DNA from: Lachnospiraceae bacterium
GTDB taxonomy: Bacteria > Bacillota_A > Clostridia > Lachnospirales > Lachnospiraceae
Direction of reading: 5' to 3'
NCBI GenBank assembly: GCA_017613055.1
Contig: JAGAES010000112.1
Location: forward strand, 1-15,085
Length of the DNA: 15,085 nucleotides
The notes under the pieces: model-generated
What the model was told of the DNA's origin: nothing
The model's database searches: none
Seen by the model: only the letters and a program-made list of their open reading frames with translations
Program-made: the position numbers and the translations under genes
In this document: positions 1-10,096 of the stretch, piece after piece
Position numbering within the stretch: position 1 is the stretch's first letter
Layout of the letters: each line of letters begins with the position of its first letter

Positions 1-96
1 CCCGAAGAGCCTCGGATTGAGCATCTGAGCGAAGCGGAGACGGAATTCCGGAAATGGAAAGCGGAGCGGAATGCCGGAGGCGGGGAGAAGCCATGA
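1..96 (+). CDS. C-terminal tail of an unidentified protein upstream of atpI (partial)
   Basis: An open frame enters from the left edge and ends at TGA 94-96, giving a 31-residue charged tail rich in Glu, Lys and Arg (starts PEEPRIEHLSEAE, ends GGGEKP). Its stop overlaps the proposed atpI start in an ATGA arrangement, the usual sign of translational coupling within an operon, which is the main reason to believe it. The tail is too short and low in complexity to assign a family. AtpZ-type small membrane proteins often precede atpI, but no membrane segment is visible here, so that identity is not supported. Confidence 0.5.
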   Translation, partial: PEEPRIEHLSEAETEFRKWKAERNAGGGEKP

Positions 97-677
97 GCAG
101 ACGATACCCCGGACTCGGCGGCATGATGAAGGAGATGTTCAAGGACAACCCGGAAGACTACCGGAAGCCCGAAGACATCGATGCGGAGGTTTCTCTCGAA
201 GAAGCGGAGCTTACGGACGGCGAAGACCCCGATGCGGTTGTGGATGTCATCCCGGTCGGAAGCGAGCGTGAGAAGGCCGAGATGGAGAATGTGCAGGAGA
301 CTCTCTGGGACTTACGTTTCGGCATTCTACTGCTGTCGTCCGCTCTTCTTCCGATGATGTTTTTTGCGGATCCGAAGTGGGCATTTGCCGTCGGAATCGC
401 AATCGGATGTGCGCTTGCGCTTTTCCTGATACAGAAGATTTATAAGAGCGTTTCGGTTGCGGTCATGTTAGACCCCGCAGGCGCTTCAAGATATGCGAGG
501 AAGCAGGTTCTTATAAGGTATCTCGTCACATTTGCCGTACTTTCGGTGACGATGTACTTCGGCGGAATCGCAATGGGAGCGGGCACGATTCTTGCGTGCT
601 TTACGCTGAAGCCCGCGGCTTACTTTCAGCCGTGGTTTCGGAAGCTCCGCAGAAAGATTACGAAAGGGAGTGAATGA
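93..677 (+). CDS. atpI: ATP synthase subunit I (AtpI)
   Basis: Membrane protein of 194 residues at the head of the F0 genes. Four hydrophobic segments are visible, near residues 75-91, 96-114, 140-156 and 158-173, ending in a basic tail. This matches the subunit I family, which helps assemble the c-ring and may aid cation handling. ATG 93 is chosen over the in-frame ATG 54 because GGGGAG lies just upstream (82-87) and the start overlaps the upstream stop; the longer form would only add sequence overlapping the previous gene. The first 74 residues are hydrophilic and very acidic between about 20 and 65, making the protein longer than the usual subunit I of about 120 residues. The stop overlaps atpB by 4 nt. 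Position and topology are firm; the role of the extension is unknown. Confidence 0.85.
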   Translation: MSRRYPGLGGMMKEMFKDNPEDYRKPEDIDAEVSLEEAELTDGEDPDAVVDVIPVGSEREKAEMENVQETLWDLRFGILLLSSALLPMMFFADPKWAFAVGIAIGCALALFLIQKIYKSVSVAVMLDPAGASRYARKQVLIRYLVTFAVLSVTMYFGGIAMGAGTILACFTLKPAAYFQPWFRKLRRKITKGSE

Positions 678-1378
678 CGTTGGATAACGGATTGGATCTC
701 GGCATTAACGGATATGCGCATTTTGAGTTATTCGGAAAGACCTTCTGGCTGACGAATACGCATATTTCGATTATTATTGTCGTGACCGTGATTACGGCGC
801 TTGCAATCTGGGCCAACCGGATCATCAAAAAGGCCGACCCGGCGAAGAAACCCGGCAAGGCGCTGAACGCCATTGAGCTCATCGTGGAAGCCATCGACGG
901 CATTACGAAGTCGAACATGGGCGAGAAGCACTTCCGCGGTTTCTGTAACTACATCGGCGCGCTGATGATTTTCCTCGTGTTCTCGAACACTGTCGGAATC
1001 TTCGGGCTTCGGCCGCCGACAGCCGACTACGGCATCACGTTCGGTCTTGCAATCATCACATTTTTCTTAATTCACATTAACGGCTTCCGTTACCAGAAGA
1101 TGAAGCATCTGACCGATCTGTTCAAGCCGTGGCCGTTAACGCCGATCAATGTAATCGGTGAGTTCGCGACGCCGGTTTCGATGTCGCTCCGTCTGTTCGG
1201 TAATATTTTGAGCGGTACCATTATTATGGCTTTGATATACGGCTTACTGCCGAAAGCGCTCCTGCTGTTCTGGCCGGGCGTACTGCACATCTACTTCGAC
1301 CTGTTCTCGGGCGCCATTCAGGCATTCGTATTCAGCATGCTGACGATGGTATTCATCGCCAAGAACTTCGAAGACTGA
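674..1378 (+). CDS. atpB: F-type ATP synthase subunit a
   Basis: Subunit a of the membrane F0 sector, 234 residues. It forms the two half-channels that load and unload the coupling ion on the c-ring. The conserved segment SLRLFGNILSG at residues 171-181 contains the essential arginine (R173), and the last helix carries FDLFSGAIQAFVFSML (208-223), both hallmarks of the family. About five hydrophobic stretches are present. The ATG overlaps the atpI stop. GGGAG at 666-670 lies only 3 nt from this ATG, so TTG at 680, spaced 9 nt, is a plausible alternative start that would remove two residues. Next to a Na+-type subunit c, this subunit probably conducts Na+, but the a-subunit alone does not prove that. 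Confidence 0.97.
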   Translation: MTLDNGLDLGINGYAHFELFGKTFWLTNTHISIIIVVTVITALAIWANRIIKKADPAKKPGKALNAIELIVEAIDGITKSNMGEKHFRGFCNYIGALMIFLVFSNTVGIFGLRPPTADYGITFGLAIITFFLIHINGFRYQKMKHLTDLFKPWPLTPINVIGEFATPVSMSLRLFGNILSGTIIMALIYGLLPKALLLFWPGVLHIYFDLFSGAIQAFVFSMLTMVFIAKNFED

Positions 1379-1405
1379 TGTTTCCTTAAAAACCAAAATT
1401 CTTTT

Positions 1406-1677
<272 letters not shown>

Positions 1678-1692
1678 GGACATCGCTGTAAC

Positions 1693-1698
1693 GGAGGA
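1693..1698 (+). promoter_or_regulatory. Ribosome binding site that decides the atpF start
   Basis: GGAGGA directly abuts an ATG at 1699, too close for initiation, but sits 6-7 nt before the in-frame GTG at 1705. The spacing therefore favours GTG 1705 as the atpF start. Confidence 0.7.
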
Positions 1699-1704
1699 AT
1701 GATT

Positions 1705-2286
1705 GTGAGCAACTTGTTGGCCCACGGACTTCTGTTCCTTACGGAAACCGCAGAAGATCCGGAGTTGAAAGACAAAATATTCGCCCTCGACTGGCAGCTC
1801 ATTTTCGACGCGGTGATTGTCGGCTGTGCCGTATTCTTTCTGTTCTTCCTGCTTTCCTATCTCGTATTCAATCCGGCGCGCGAGCTGATGCGGAAGCGCC
1901 GCGAAGCCATCGCGCAGAACATTGCCGATGCCGAGAAGGAGAAGGAAGACGCGCTTGAATTCAAGAAAGAGTACGACGCCCGCCTCAGAAACGTTGACCG
2001 CGAAGCGGACGCAATTCTTGCGGATTCGAAGCGGCGCGCGAAGGACCAGGAAGCCGTGATTCTCGCGGAAGCCCGCGAGGAGTCTGCCCGGATTCTTAAG
2101 CATACGAGAACCGAGGTAGAGCTCGAGAAGAGCAAGGCGAGAGACGAAATCAAACAGGAAATCATTACGGTTGCCGGTTCGATGGCGGGACGTTTTCTTT
2201 CTGAAAAGATGGACGCCGAGCGGCAGGCGGAATTGGTTGACGACGTCATAAAGGAAATGGGTGAAGCGACATGGCAGCAGGAGTAG
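1705..2286 (+). CDS. atpF: F-type ATP synthase subunit b
   Basis: Peripheral stalk subunit, 193 residues from the GTG start. One membrane helix (about residues 34-54) follows a short N-terminal stretch and leads into a long charged alpha-helical arm (about 60-185) rich in Glu, Lys, Arg and Ala, typical of the dimeric b stator. The arm reaches up to F1, where the C-terminus binds delta. NPAREL just after the membrane helix is the usual b-subunit junction. GTG 1705 is preferred to ATG 1699 because of SD spacing. The 3' end overlaps atpH by 16 nt, so translation of the two is probably coupled. Only one b-type gene is seen, so the stator is expected to be a homodimer. Confidence 0.95.
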   Translation: MSNLLAHGLLFLTETAEDPELKDKIFALDWQLIFDAVIVGCAVFFLFFLLSYLVFNPARELMRKRREAIAQNIADAEKEKEDALEFKKEYDARLRNVDREADAILADSKRRAKDQEAVILAEAREESARILKHTRTEVELEKSKARDEIKQEIITVAGSMAGRFLSEKMDAERQAELVDDVIKEMGEATWQQE

Positions 2287-2828
2287 TATCCGGTACATAC
2301 GGACATGCCCTTTTTGAGCTTGCCGTGGAGCAGAACTCGATTGACAGCCTTCTTGATGAGGCGTCCGCAGTGCAGGCCGTCCTTACGGAGAACCCGGAGT
2401 ATCAGAAGATTCTCGAGCATCCGCGGATTGACTGTGAGGAGAAGATTACGCTTGTGGAGTCGTGCTTCCGCGGAAAGGTCAGTGATGACATGACTGGTTT
2501 TCTGTGCGTGCTCGTCCGGAACGGCCGCCAGAAGGAGATTATCTCCTCGCTGACGGATTTCGCCGACGAAGTGCGCGAGTACCGCCGCATCGGAGTGTGC
2601 CATGTGGTGTCCGCGATGCTTCTTACGGACGACCAGAAAGACCGCCTTGTGAAGAAGCTGATTGAGACGACGCGCTACACCTCGTTTGAGATGCACTACG
2701 AGACCGACCCGTCCCTGATCGGCGGCATGACGGTCCGCATCGGCGACCGCGTCATTGACGCGAGCATCCGCAGTAAGCTGAATGACTTGACGAAAACGCT
2801 CCGGCAGGTATCGGTCGAAGCGCAATAA
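2271..2828 (+). CDS. atpH: F-type ATP synthase subunit delta (OSCP)
   Basis: Stator subunit of 185 residues that caps the F1 alpha subunits and holds the b arm. The helical N-terminal half (about 1-105) and the C-terminal signature DPSLIGGMTVRIGD (146-159), followed by VIDASIRSKL, are diagnostic of the delta/OSCP family. The start lies inside the end of atpF (16 nt overlap), with GGGTGA at 2259-2264 as a modest ribosome site 6 nt upstream. Length is normal for the family. Nothing unusual is seen apart from the overlap, which suggests coupled translation with atpF. Confidence 0.96.
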   Translation: MAAGVVSGTYGHALFELAVEQNSIDSLLDEASAVQAVLTENPEYQKILEHPRIDCEEKITLVESCFRGKVSDDMTGFLCVLVRNGRQKEIISSLTDFADEVREYRRIGVCHVVSAMLLTDDQKDRLVKKLIETTRYTSFEMHYETDPSLIGGMTVRIGDRVIDASIRSKLNDLTKTLRQVSVEAQ

Positions 2829-2855
2829 GTTTGTGGAAAGGTAAGGTACAGGACT

Positions 2856-4367
2856 TTGAATCTAAAACCGCAGGAAATCAGTTCCGTAATCCGCGAGCAG
2901 ATTAAGCGGTACAGCTCCGTTCTGGCTGTATCCGATGTCGGAACCGTAATTCAGGTTGCCGACGGAATCGCACGTGTGCACGGTCTGGAAAATGCCATGC
3001 AGGGCGAGCTTCTCGAGTTCCCCGGTGACGTATACGGCATGGTCATGAACCTGGAACAGGATAACGTCGGCGCCGTTCTGCTCGGTGACTCTTCTTCGAT
3101 CCGCGAAGGCGACACCGTAAAGACGACGGGGCGTGTCGTAGAGGTTCCGGTCGGCGACTGCATGCTCGGCCGCGTTGTGAACGCGCTCGGACAGCCGATT
3201 GACGGCAAGGGTCCGATTCACGCGACCGCATACCGCCAGGTAGAGCGTGTGGCAAGCGGCGTAATCAGCCGTAAGAGCGTGGATACGCCTCTTCAGACCG
3301 GTATTAAGGCAATTGACTCGATGGTTCCGATCGGCCGCGGACAGCGTGAGCTGATCATCGGCGACCGTCAGACCGGTAAGACCGCGATTGCGATCGACAC
3401 GATCATCAATCAGAAGGGCCAGAACGTGAACTGCATCTATGTCGCAATCGGCCAGAAGGCATCGACCGTTGCCGGCATTGTGAAGACTTTGAATGAATAC
3501 GGCGCCATGGCGTACACGACCGTTGTTTCGGCCGCGGCAAGCGAACTTGCGCCGTTACAGTATATTGCACCGTACGCGGGCTGCGCGATGGGTGAGGAGT
3601 GGATGGAAAAAGGCAAGGATGTCCTGATTATCTACGACGATCTCAGTAAGCACGCAACCGCTTACCGTACCCTGTCATTGCTGCTTAAGAGACCCCCGGG
3701 GCGTGAAGCGTATCCCGGTGACGTCTTCTATCTGCACAGCCGTCTTCTCGAACGTGCGGCGAAGCTTTCGGACAAGCTGGGCGGCGGTTCCTTAACCGCG
3801 CTTCCGATTATCGAAACGCAGGCAGGCGACGTTTCCGCGTACATCCCGACCAACGTTATTTCGATTACCGACGGTCAGATTTATCTCGAAACCGAGATGT
3901 TCAACTCCGGTTTCCGTCCGGCCGTGAATGCCGGTCTTTCCGTATCGCGAGTCGGCGGTGCGGCACAGATCAAGGCAATGAAGAAGATTGCGGGCCCGAT
4001 TCGTATCGAGCTTGCGCAGTACCGTGAGCTTGCCGCTTTCTCGCAGTTCGGCTCGGATCTCGACGCTGACACGAAGGAGAAACTTGCGCAGGGCGAACGC
4101 ATCAAGGAGATTCTGAAGCAGCCGCAGTACAAGCCGATGAAGGTTTCCGAGCAGGTTATCATCATCTATGCGGCAACGAAGAAGTATCTTCTCGATATTC
4201 CGGTTGCGCGCGTGCTTGAGTTTGAGGCCGCGCTTCTCAACCTGATTTCCTCGAAGTACGCGGAAGTGGAGAAATCCATCCGCGAGGAGAAGGTGATTAC
4301 ACCCGAGACTGAGGAACTTCTGATTAAAGCCATTAAGCAGTGTAAGGAAGATTTCCTGAACAGCTGA
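2856..4367 (+). CDS. atpA: F-type ATP synthase subunit alpha
   Basis: Regulatory nucleotide-binding subunit of F1, 503 residues, full length. Visible landmarks are the P-loop GDRQTGKT (169-176), the Walker B strand DVLIIYDD (255-262), and SRVGG (364-368), whose Arg365 is the arginine finger that reaches the catalytic site on beta. The N-terminus ([10 protein letters not shown], if TTG is read as Met) matches the usual clostridial alpha start, supporting initiation at TTG 2856. The ribosome site is weak: AAGG at 2843-2846 with a 9-nt spacer. The 27-nt gap after atpH has no hairpin. The gene lies between atpH and atpG as expected. Confidence 0.98.
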   Translation: MNLKPQEISSVIREQIKRYSSVLAVSDVGTVIQVADGIARVHGLENAMQGELLEFPGDVYGMVMNLEQDNVGAVLLGDSSSIREGDTVKTTGRVVEVPVGDCMLGRVVNALGQPIDGKGPIHATAYRQVERVASGVISRKSVDTPLQTGIKAIDSMVPIGRGQRELIIGDRQTGKTAIAIDTIINQKGQNVNCIYVAIGQKASTVAGIVKTLNEYGAMAYTTVVSAAASELAPLQYIAPYAGCAMGEEWMEKGKDVLIIYDDLSKHATAYRTLSLLLKRPPGREAYPGDVFYLHSRLLERAAKLSDKLGGGSLTALPIIETQAGDVSAYIPTNVISITDGQIYLETEMFNSGFRPAVNAGLSVSRVGGAAQIKAMKKIAGPIRIELAQYRELAAFSQFGSDLDADTKEKLAQGERIKEILKQPQYKPMKVSEQVIIIYAATKKYLLDIPVARVLEFEAALLNLISSKYAEVEKSIREEKVITPETEELLIKAIKQCKEDFLNS

Positions 4368-4395
4368 TACGTACAGATAGGAGAAATGATACACC

Positions 4396-6685
<2,290 letters not shown>

Positions 6686-6691
6686 CCGATT

Positions 6692-7090
6692 GTGGATGAT
6701 AAGCATTTACAACTGAAAGTATATTCGCCGACGCGGATTTTCTATGAGGGCGAGGCGGAGTTTGTCGAATTCGTCACGACCGAGGGAGAGCTCGGGGTGT
6801 ATCCGAACCACATTCCGCTGACGGCGGTTGTGGCGCCGGGAATCCTTCGAATTACCGTTAACGGCAAAGTCCGTGAAGCAACGCTTCTCGACGGGTTCGC
6901 GACGATTCTTCCGAAAGAGATTATCATCCTTTCGGAAGCCTGCGAATGGCCCGAAGAGATTGATATCCACCGCGCCGAGGAAGCGCGCATAAGGGCTGAG
7001 CGGAAACTGCAGATGGAGCAGACCGTGCGGGACGAGCTTGCTTTGCGCCGCGCGATTGTCCGCATGCAGCTTGCGAACAAATATCGATAA
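6692..7090 (+). CDS. atpC: F-type ATP synthase subunit epsilon
   Basis: Last gene of the operon, 132 residues, a rotor subunit linking gamma to the c-ring and regulating ATP hydrolysis. The N-terminal beta-sandwich (about 6-85) includes EGELGVYPNHIPL (31-43), the best-known family motif. The C-terminal helical hairpin (about 92-130) follows IDIHRA at 90-95, which fits the I/L-D-x-x-R-A pattern linked to ATP binding and inhibition in Bacillus-type epsilon. The start is GTG 6692, with GGAG at 6679-6682 inside the end of atpD; only 6 nt separate the two genes. Confidence 0.96.
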   Translation: MDDKHLQLKVYSPTRIFYEGEAEFVEFVTTEGELGVYPNHIPLTAVVAPGILRITVNGKVREATLLDGFATILPKEIIILSEACEWPEEIDIHRAEEARIRAERKLQMEQTVRDELALRRAIVRMQLANKYR

Positions 7091-7094
7091 AATT

Positions 7095-7122
7095 CAATGC
7101 CACCTGAGTTCAGGTGGCATTG
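7095..7122 (+). terminator. Hairpin after the atp operon (terminator-like, no U-tract)
   Basis: CAATGCCACCTGA (7095-7107) and TCAGGTGGCATTG (7110-7122) are perfect inverted arms of 13 bp around GT, in practice probably 12 bp with a four-base loop. It starts 4 nt after the atpC stop. The bases that follow (TGTGCAAG) contain no run of T, so it is not a classic intrinsic terminator. It may be a partial terminator, an RNA 3'-end stabiliser or a processing point, allowing some read-through into rapZ 26 nt downstream. Confidence 0.65.
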
Positions 7123-7148
7123 TGTGCAAGTAAGAGAAGGAGACAGAT

Positions 7149-8024
7149 ATGGGGCTGATTATTGTGACCGGGCTTTCGGGAGCGGGCAAATCAATTGCAA
7201 TCAACGCGCTTGAAGACCTCGGGTACTATTGCGTCGATAATCTGCCGCCGCAGTTTCTCGTGAGCTTCGCCGACCTGTACGGCATGTCGGAAAGCAACCG
7301 CGAGAAGAAGATTGCGACGGTCGTTGACATCCGCGGGAAGAACATGTTCGGCGACTTCTTCCATGCGATGGAGGAACTCGGCAGAAAGAATTATCCGTAC
7401 CGGATTCTGTTCCTCGATGCCGACACGAAGACACTGATTAACCGATATAAATACACGAGACGGCGCCATCCTTTGATGGAAGACGACAATCTCTCAATGG
7501 AGCAGGCAATTGAGGAGGAACGGAACTTCTTAAAGCCGACGAGAGACCGCGCGGACTTCATCGTGGACACGTCGCCGCTTAAGCCGATGCAGCTCCGCGA
7601 GCAGATTGTGAGCCTCGTGAGCGACCGTCCGGAGGAGGATTCGCTTGTCCTCCGCGTCGTGTCCTTCGGCTTCAAGGAGGGGATTCCGTCCGACGCCGAC
7701 ATGGTTTACGACGTGCGGTGTCTGCCGAATCCGTACTATATCGACGAACTGAAACCGCTGACCGGGCTTGACCGGGAGGTGCAGGAATACGTAATGGGAT
7801 TCGCGGAGAGCAAGGAGTTCTTCCGGCAGGTGACGGAGATGATTTCGTATCTGCTGCCTTTCTATCGGAAGGAGGGCAAAAACGAGCTGGTTGTGGCATT
7901 TGGCTGCACTGGCGGAAGACACCGTTCCGTATGCTTTGCGGAGCTGTTCTCGGCCCATATGCGGGATCAGGGGTGCCGCGTTCTCGTGACGCATCGCGAA
8001 CTCGGCAAGAGAGAGAATTCCTAG
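7149..8024 (+). CDS. rapZ: RNase adapter / nucleotide-binding protein RapZ (YvcJ family)
   Basis: Cytoplasmic P-loop protein of 291 residues, the normal size. The N-terminal kinase-like domain has the Walker A motif GLSGAGKS (8-15) and VDIRG (59-63). The C-terminal domain has DVRCLPNPYY (188-197) and GCTGGRHRSV (252-261), the family signatures. In Escherichia coli RapZ binds glucosamine-6-phosphate in the C-terminal domain and steers RNase E to small RNAs controlling GlmS. In Bacillota (YvcJ) it is a nucleotide-binding protein of less clear role, and RNase E is often absent, so the adapter function should not be assumed. The start has AAGGAGA 5-6 nt upstream. It begins a probable operon with galE and is 12 nt from it. 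The usual neighbours yvcK and whiA are not here. Confidence 0.95.
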   Translation: MGLIIVTGLSGAGKSIAINALEDLGYYCVDNLPPQFLVSFADLYGMSESNREKKIATVVDIRGKNMFGDFFHAMEELGRKNYPYRILFLDADTKTLINRYKYTRRRHPLMEDDNLSMEQAIEEERNFLKPTRDRADFIVDTSPLKPMQLREQIVSLVSDRPEEDSLVLRVVSFGFKEGIPSDADMVYDVRCLPNPYYIDELKPLTGLDREVQEYVMGFAESKEFFRQVTEMISYLLPFYRKEGKNELVVAFGCTGGRHRSVCFAELFSAHMRDQGCRVLVTHRELGKRENS

Positions 8025-8036
8025 GGAGGAGAAGAC

Positions 8037-9068
8037 ATGAGTAAAGTACTTTTGGCAGGCGGCGCGGGCTATATCGGCTCGCATACCGCAGTGGAGATGC
8101 TGAACGCGGGATACGAGGTTGTTATCGTCGACAACTATTACAACAGCTGTCCCGAGGCAGTGAAGCGCGTCGAGGAGATTACCGGGAAGAAGGTTGCCCT
8201 TTATGAGGCCGATGTTTCGGACGCGGAGGCGCTTCGTAAGGTATTCGCGGCAAATGACATCGATGCGGTTGTGCATTTTGCGGGAATGAAAGCGGTCGGC
8301 GAATCGGTTTCGAAGCCGGTGATGTATTACGAGAACAATCTCGGCACGACGACAACGCTTCTTAAGGTGATGAAGGAGTTCGGCTGCAGCAAGTTTATCT
8401 TCAGCTCGTCGGCAACCGTGTACGGCGACCCGGACAGCCTTCCTCTTTATGAGACTTCGCCGAAGAAGTTCTGTTCGAACCCGTACGGCTGGACGAAATG
8501 GATGATTGAACAGATTCTTACGGACGCGGCAGCAGCCGATCCGGAGCTTTCGGTCGTGCTGCTCCGTTACTTTAACCCGATCGGGGCGCACGAGAGCGGA
8601 CGCATCGGAGAGGATCCGAAGGGAATCCCGAATAACCTGCTTCCGTTCATCGCGCAGGTTGCGGTAGGCAGAAGAGACCACCTGAATCTGTTCGGAAACG
8701 ATTATCCGACGCCGGACGGAACGTGCATCCGCGACTACATCCACGTGGTGGACCTCGCGAAAGGGCATGTGTGCGCCGTGAAGTACGCTTCGGACCACAA
8801 GGGGACGGAGATTGTCAACCTCGGAACCGGCAAGGGCACAAGCGTTCTTGAGATGATTGAAGCGTTTGAGCGCGTGAACGGCATCAAGATTCCTTACGAG
8901 ATCACCGGACGCCGCCCGGGCGATATCCCCGCGAGCTATGCGAACGCGGACAAGGCATTTAAGCTGTTCGGCTGGAAAGCGGAGAAGACGCTTGATGACA
9001 TGTGCCGCGACACCTGGAACTGGCAGTCGAAGAATCCGAACGGATATAACGAAGGAGAAAAAGGATGA
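8037..9068 (+). CDS. galE: UDP-glucose 4-epimerase
   Basis: NAD-dependent short-chain dehydrogenase-type epimerase, 343 residues, interconverting UDP-glucose and UDP-galactose and, in some homologues, the N-acetyl forms. The Rossmann motif GGAGYIG is at residues 8-14, the SSSATVYG strand with the catalytic Ser/Thr at 123-130, and the catalytic pair Tyr150/Lys154 in YGWTK. ENNLGTTTTL (99-108) and RYFNPIGAH (177-185) are typical of bacterial GalE. A strong GGGAGGAG lies 5 nt before the ATG. The gene follows rapZ by 12 nt and its stop overlaps the mtnN start (ATGA), so the three are almost certainly cotranscribed. Acceptance of UDP-GlcNAc cannot be judged from these motifs alone. Confidence 0.96.
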   Translation: MSKVLLAGGAGYIGSHTAVEMLNAGYEVVIVDNYYNSCPEAVKRVEEITGKKVALYEADVSDAEALRKVFAANDIDAVVHFAGMKAVGESVSKPVMYYENNLGTTTTLLKVMKEFGCSKFIFSSSATVYGDPDSLPLYETSPKKFCSNPYGWTKWMIEQILTDAAAADPELSVVLLRYFNPIGAHESGRIGEDPKGIPNNLLPFIAQVAVGRRDHLNLFGNDYPTPDGTCIRDYIHVVDLAKGHVCAVKYASDHKGTEIVNLGTGKGTSVLEMIEAFERVNGIKIPYEITGRRPGDIPASYANADKAFKLFGWKAEKTLDDMCRDTWNWQSKNPNGYNEGEKG

Positions 9069-9763
9069 TCGGTATCATCGGAGCTATGGAAGTCGAGGTC
9101 GCAAGACTTCGCGACGCAATGCAGGTCGAAAAGACGGAGAATGTAGCGGGAATGGTATTCTACTCTGGTAGAATAAACGACGCGGAAGTCGTTCTCGTGC
9201 GCTCCGGAGTCGGCAAAGTCAATGCCGCAATCTGTACGCAGATACTCTGTGACCTGTTCCCGGTATCCTGCATCCTGAACAGCGGAATCGCAGGTTCTTT
9301 GAACGCGGAAATCAACATCGGCGACATCGTCATCTCGGATGACGCGCTGCAGCATGACATGGATGCGCGGTACTTCGGGTACGACCCGGGCGTGATTCCG
9401 CAGCAGGAGGTGTCCGTGTTCCGTGCGGATCCGGAGCTTGCGGATCTGGCGGAAGCCGTCTGTAAGGAAGTAAACCCCGATATCGGCGTATTCCGCGGGC
9501 GCGTGCTCTCGGGCGATCAGTTCATCGCCGATAAGGAGAAGAAGGAGTGGCTCAGCGTCACATTTTCCGGGCTGTGCACCGAGATGGAAGGCGCGGCAAT
9601 CGCGCACGCGGCCTATAAAAACGGCGTTCCGTTCCTGATTATCAGGGCGATCTCCGACAAAGCGGACGACTCGGCGACCGAGGACTACACGACGTTTGAA
9701 AAGAAAGCTATCGACCATATGGTACGCCTTACGCTCGGGCTTTTAGAGCGGTATGAAGAATAA
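9065..9763 (+). CDS. mtnN: 5'-methylthioadenosine/S-adenosylhomocysteine nucleosidase
   Basis: Hydrolyses the glycosidic bond of methylthioadenosine and S-adenosylhomocysteine, recycling purine and feeding the activated methyl cycle; 232 residues, normal length. The family start IGIIGAMEVEV is intact, with Glu11 equivalent to the catalytic Glu12 of E. coli. TEMEGAA (173-179) carries the ribose-binding Met174-Glu175, and ISDKAD (196-201) carries the catalytic Asp198. SGIAGSL (73-79) forms part of the substrate pocket. The ATG overlaps the galE stop by 4 nt, indicating translational coupling, and AAGGAG sits just upstream within galE. The active site appears complete. Confidence 0.96.
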   Translation: MIGIIGAMEVEVARLRDAMQVEKTENVAGMVFYSGRINDAEVVLVRSGVGKVNAAICTQILCDLFPVSCILNSGIAGSLNAEINIGDIVISDDALQHDMDARYFGYDPGVIPQQEVSVFRADPELADLAEAVCKEVNPDIGVFRGRVLSGDQFIADKEKKEWLSVTFSGLCTEMEGAAIAHAAYKNGVPFLIIRAISDKADDSATEDYTTFEKKAIDHMVRLTLGLLERYEE

Positions 9764-9800
9764 AGCCGGCAGCAGACGGCGAACATCAGGAGGACGAAAA

Positions 9801-10049
9801 ATGGTATACCAGACAAGCGGAACCTGTTCCAGAGAGATTTATTATGACATCGTAGAGGAAGACGGAAAGAAGGTTGTCCGGAATGTCCGCTACGTAGGCG
9901 GCTGTAACGGCAATCTGCAGGGCATCAGCAAGCTTGTAGAGGGACTTCCGGTTGACGAAGTCATCGCAAAGCTTAAGGGTATCCGCTGCGGCTTTAAATC
10001 AACTTCCTGCCCCGACCAGCTCGCAAGAGCGCTTGAGGCGGAGCAGTAG
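9801..10049 (+). CDS. Small TSCPD-domain protein of unknown function (TIGR03905-type)
   Basis: An 82-residue protein with the end signature TSCPDQLA (68-75), which marks the TSCPD domain; a related segment occurs in some vitamin B12-dependent ribonucleotide reductases. Stand-alone copies like this are common in Clostridia and lack a known function. Four cysteines sit in conserved-looking places: Cys9, Cys35 (GGCNGN), Cys63 (IRCGFKS) and Cys70, so a metal site is possible. ATG 9801 is chosen because AGGAGG at 9788-9793 is ideally spaced; an in-frame ATG at 9753 would add 16 residues overlapping mtnN and lacks such a site. It lies 37 nt after mtnN and 47 nt before murG. Confidence 0.85.
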   Translation: MVYQTSGTCSREIYYDIVEEDGKKVVRNVRYVGGCNGNLQGISKLVEGLPVDEVIAKLKGIRCGFKSTSCPDQLARALEAEQ

Positions 10050-10065
10050 AAAACGCCAAGATTCA

Positions 10066-10079
10066 CGCCGGATACGGCG
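10066..10079 (+). other. Small hairpin just upstream of the murG ribosome site
   Basis: CGCCG and CGGCG flank a GATA loop (5 bp), ending one base before the AAGGAG that serves murG at 10081-10086. It could modestly affect access to the site, but it is short and may be chance in GC-rich sequence. Confidence 0.3.
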
Positions 10080-10096
10080 GAAGGAGCGATGAATTC

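Noticed and set aside
7530..8798. 422-codon open frame on the minus strand across rapZ and galE
   Set aside because: It lies opposite two well-supported genes, has no recognisable domain, and its Arg/His-rich composition is what the reverse strand of GC-biased codons produces.
9753..9800. Longer TSCPD protein starting at ATG 9753
   Set aside because: The added 16 residues are basic filler overlapping mtnN, while ATG 9801 has a perfect AGGAGG at ideal spacing and leads into the conserved domain.
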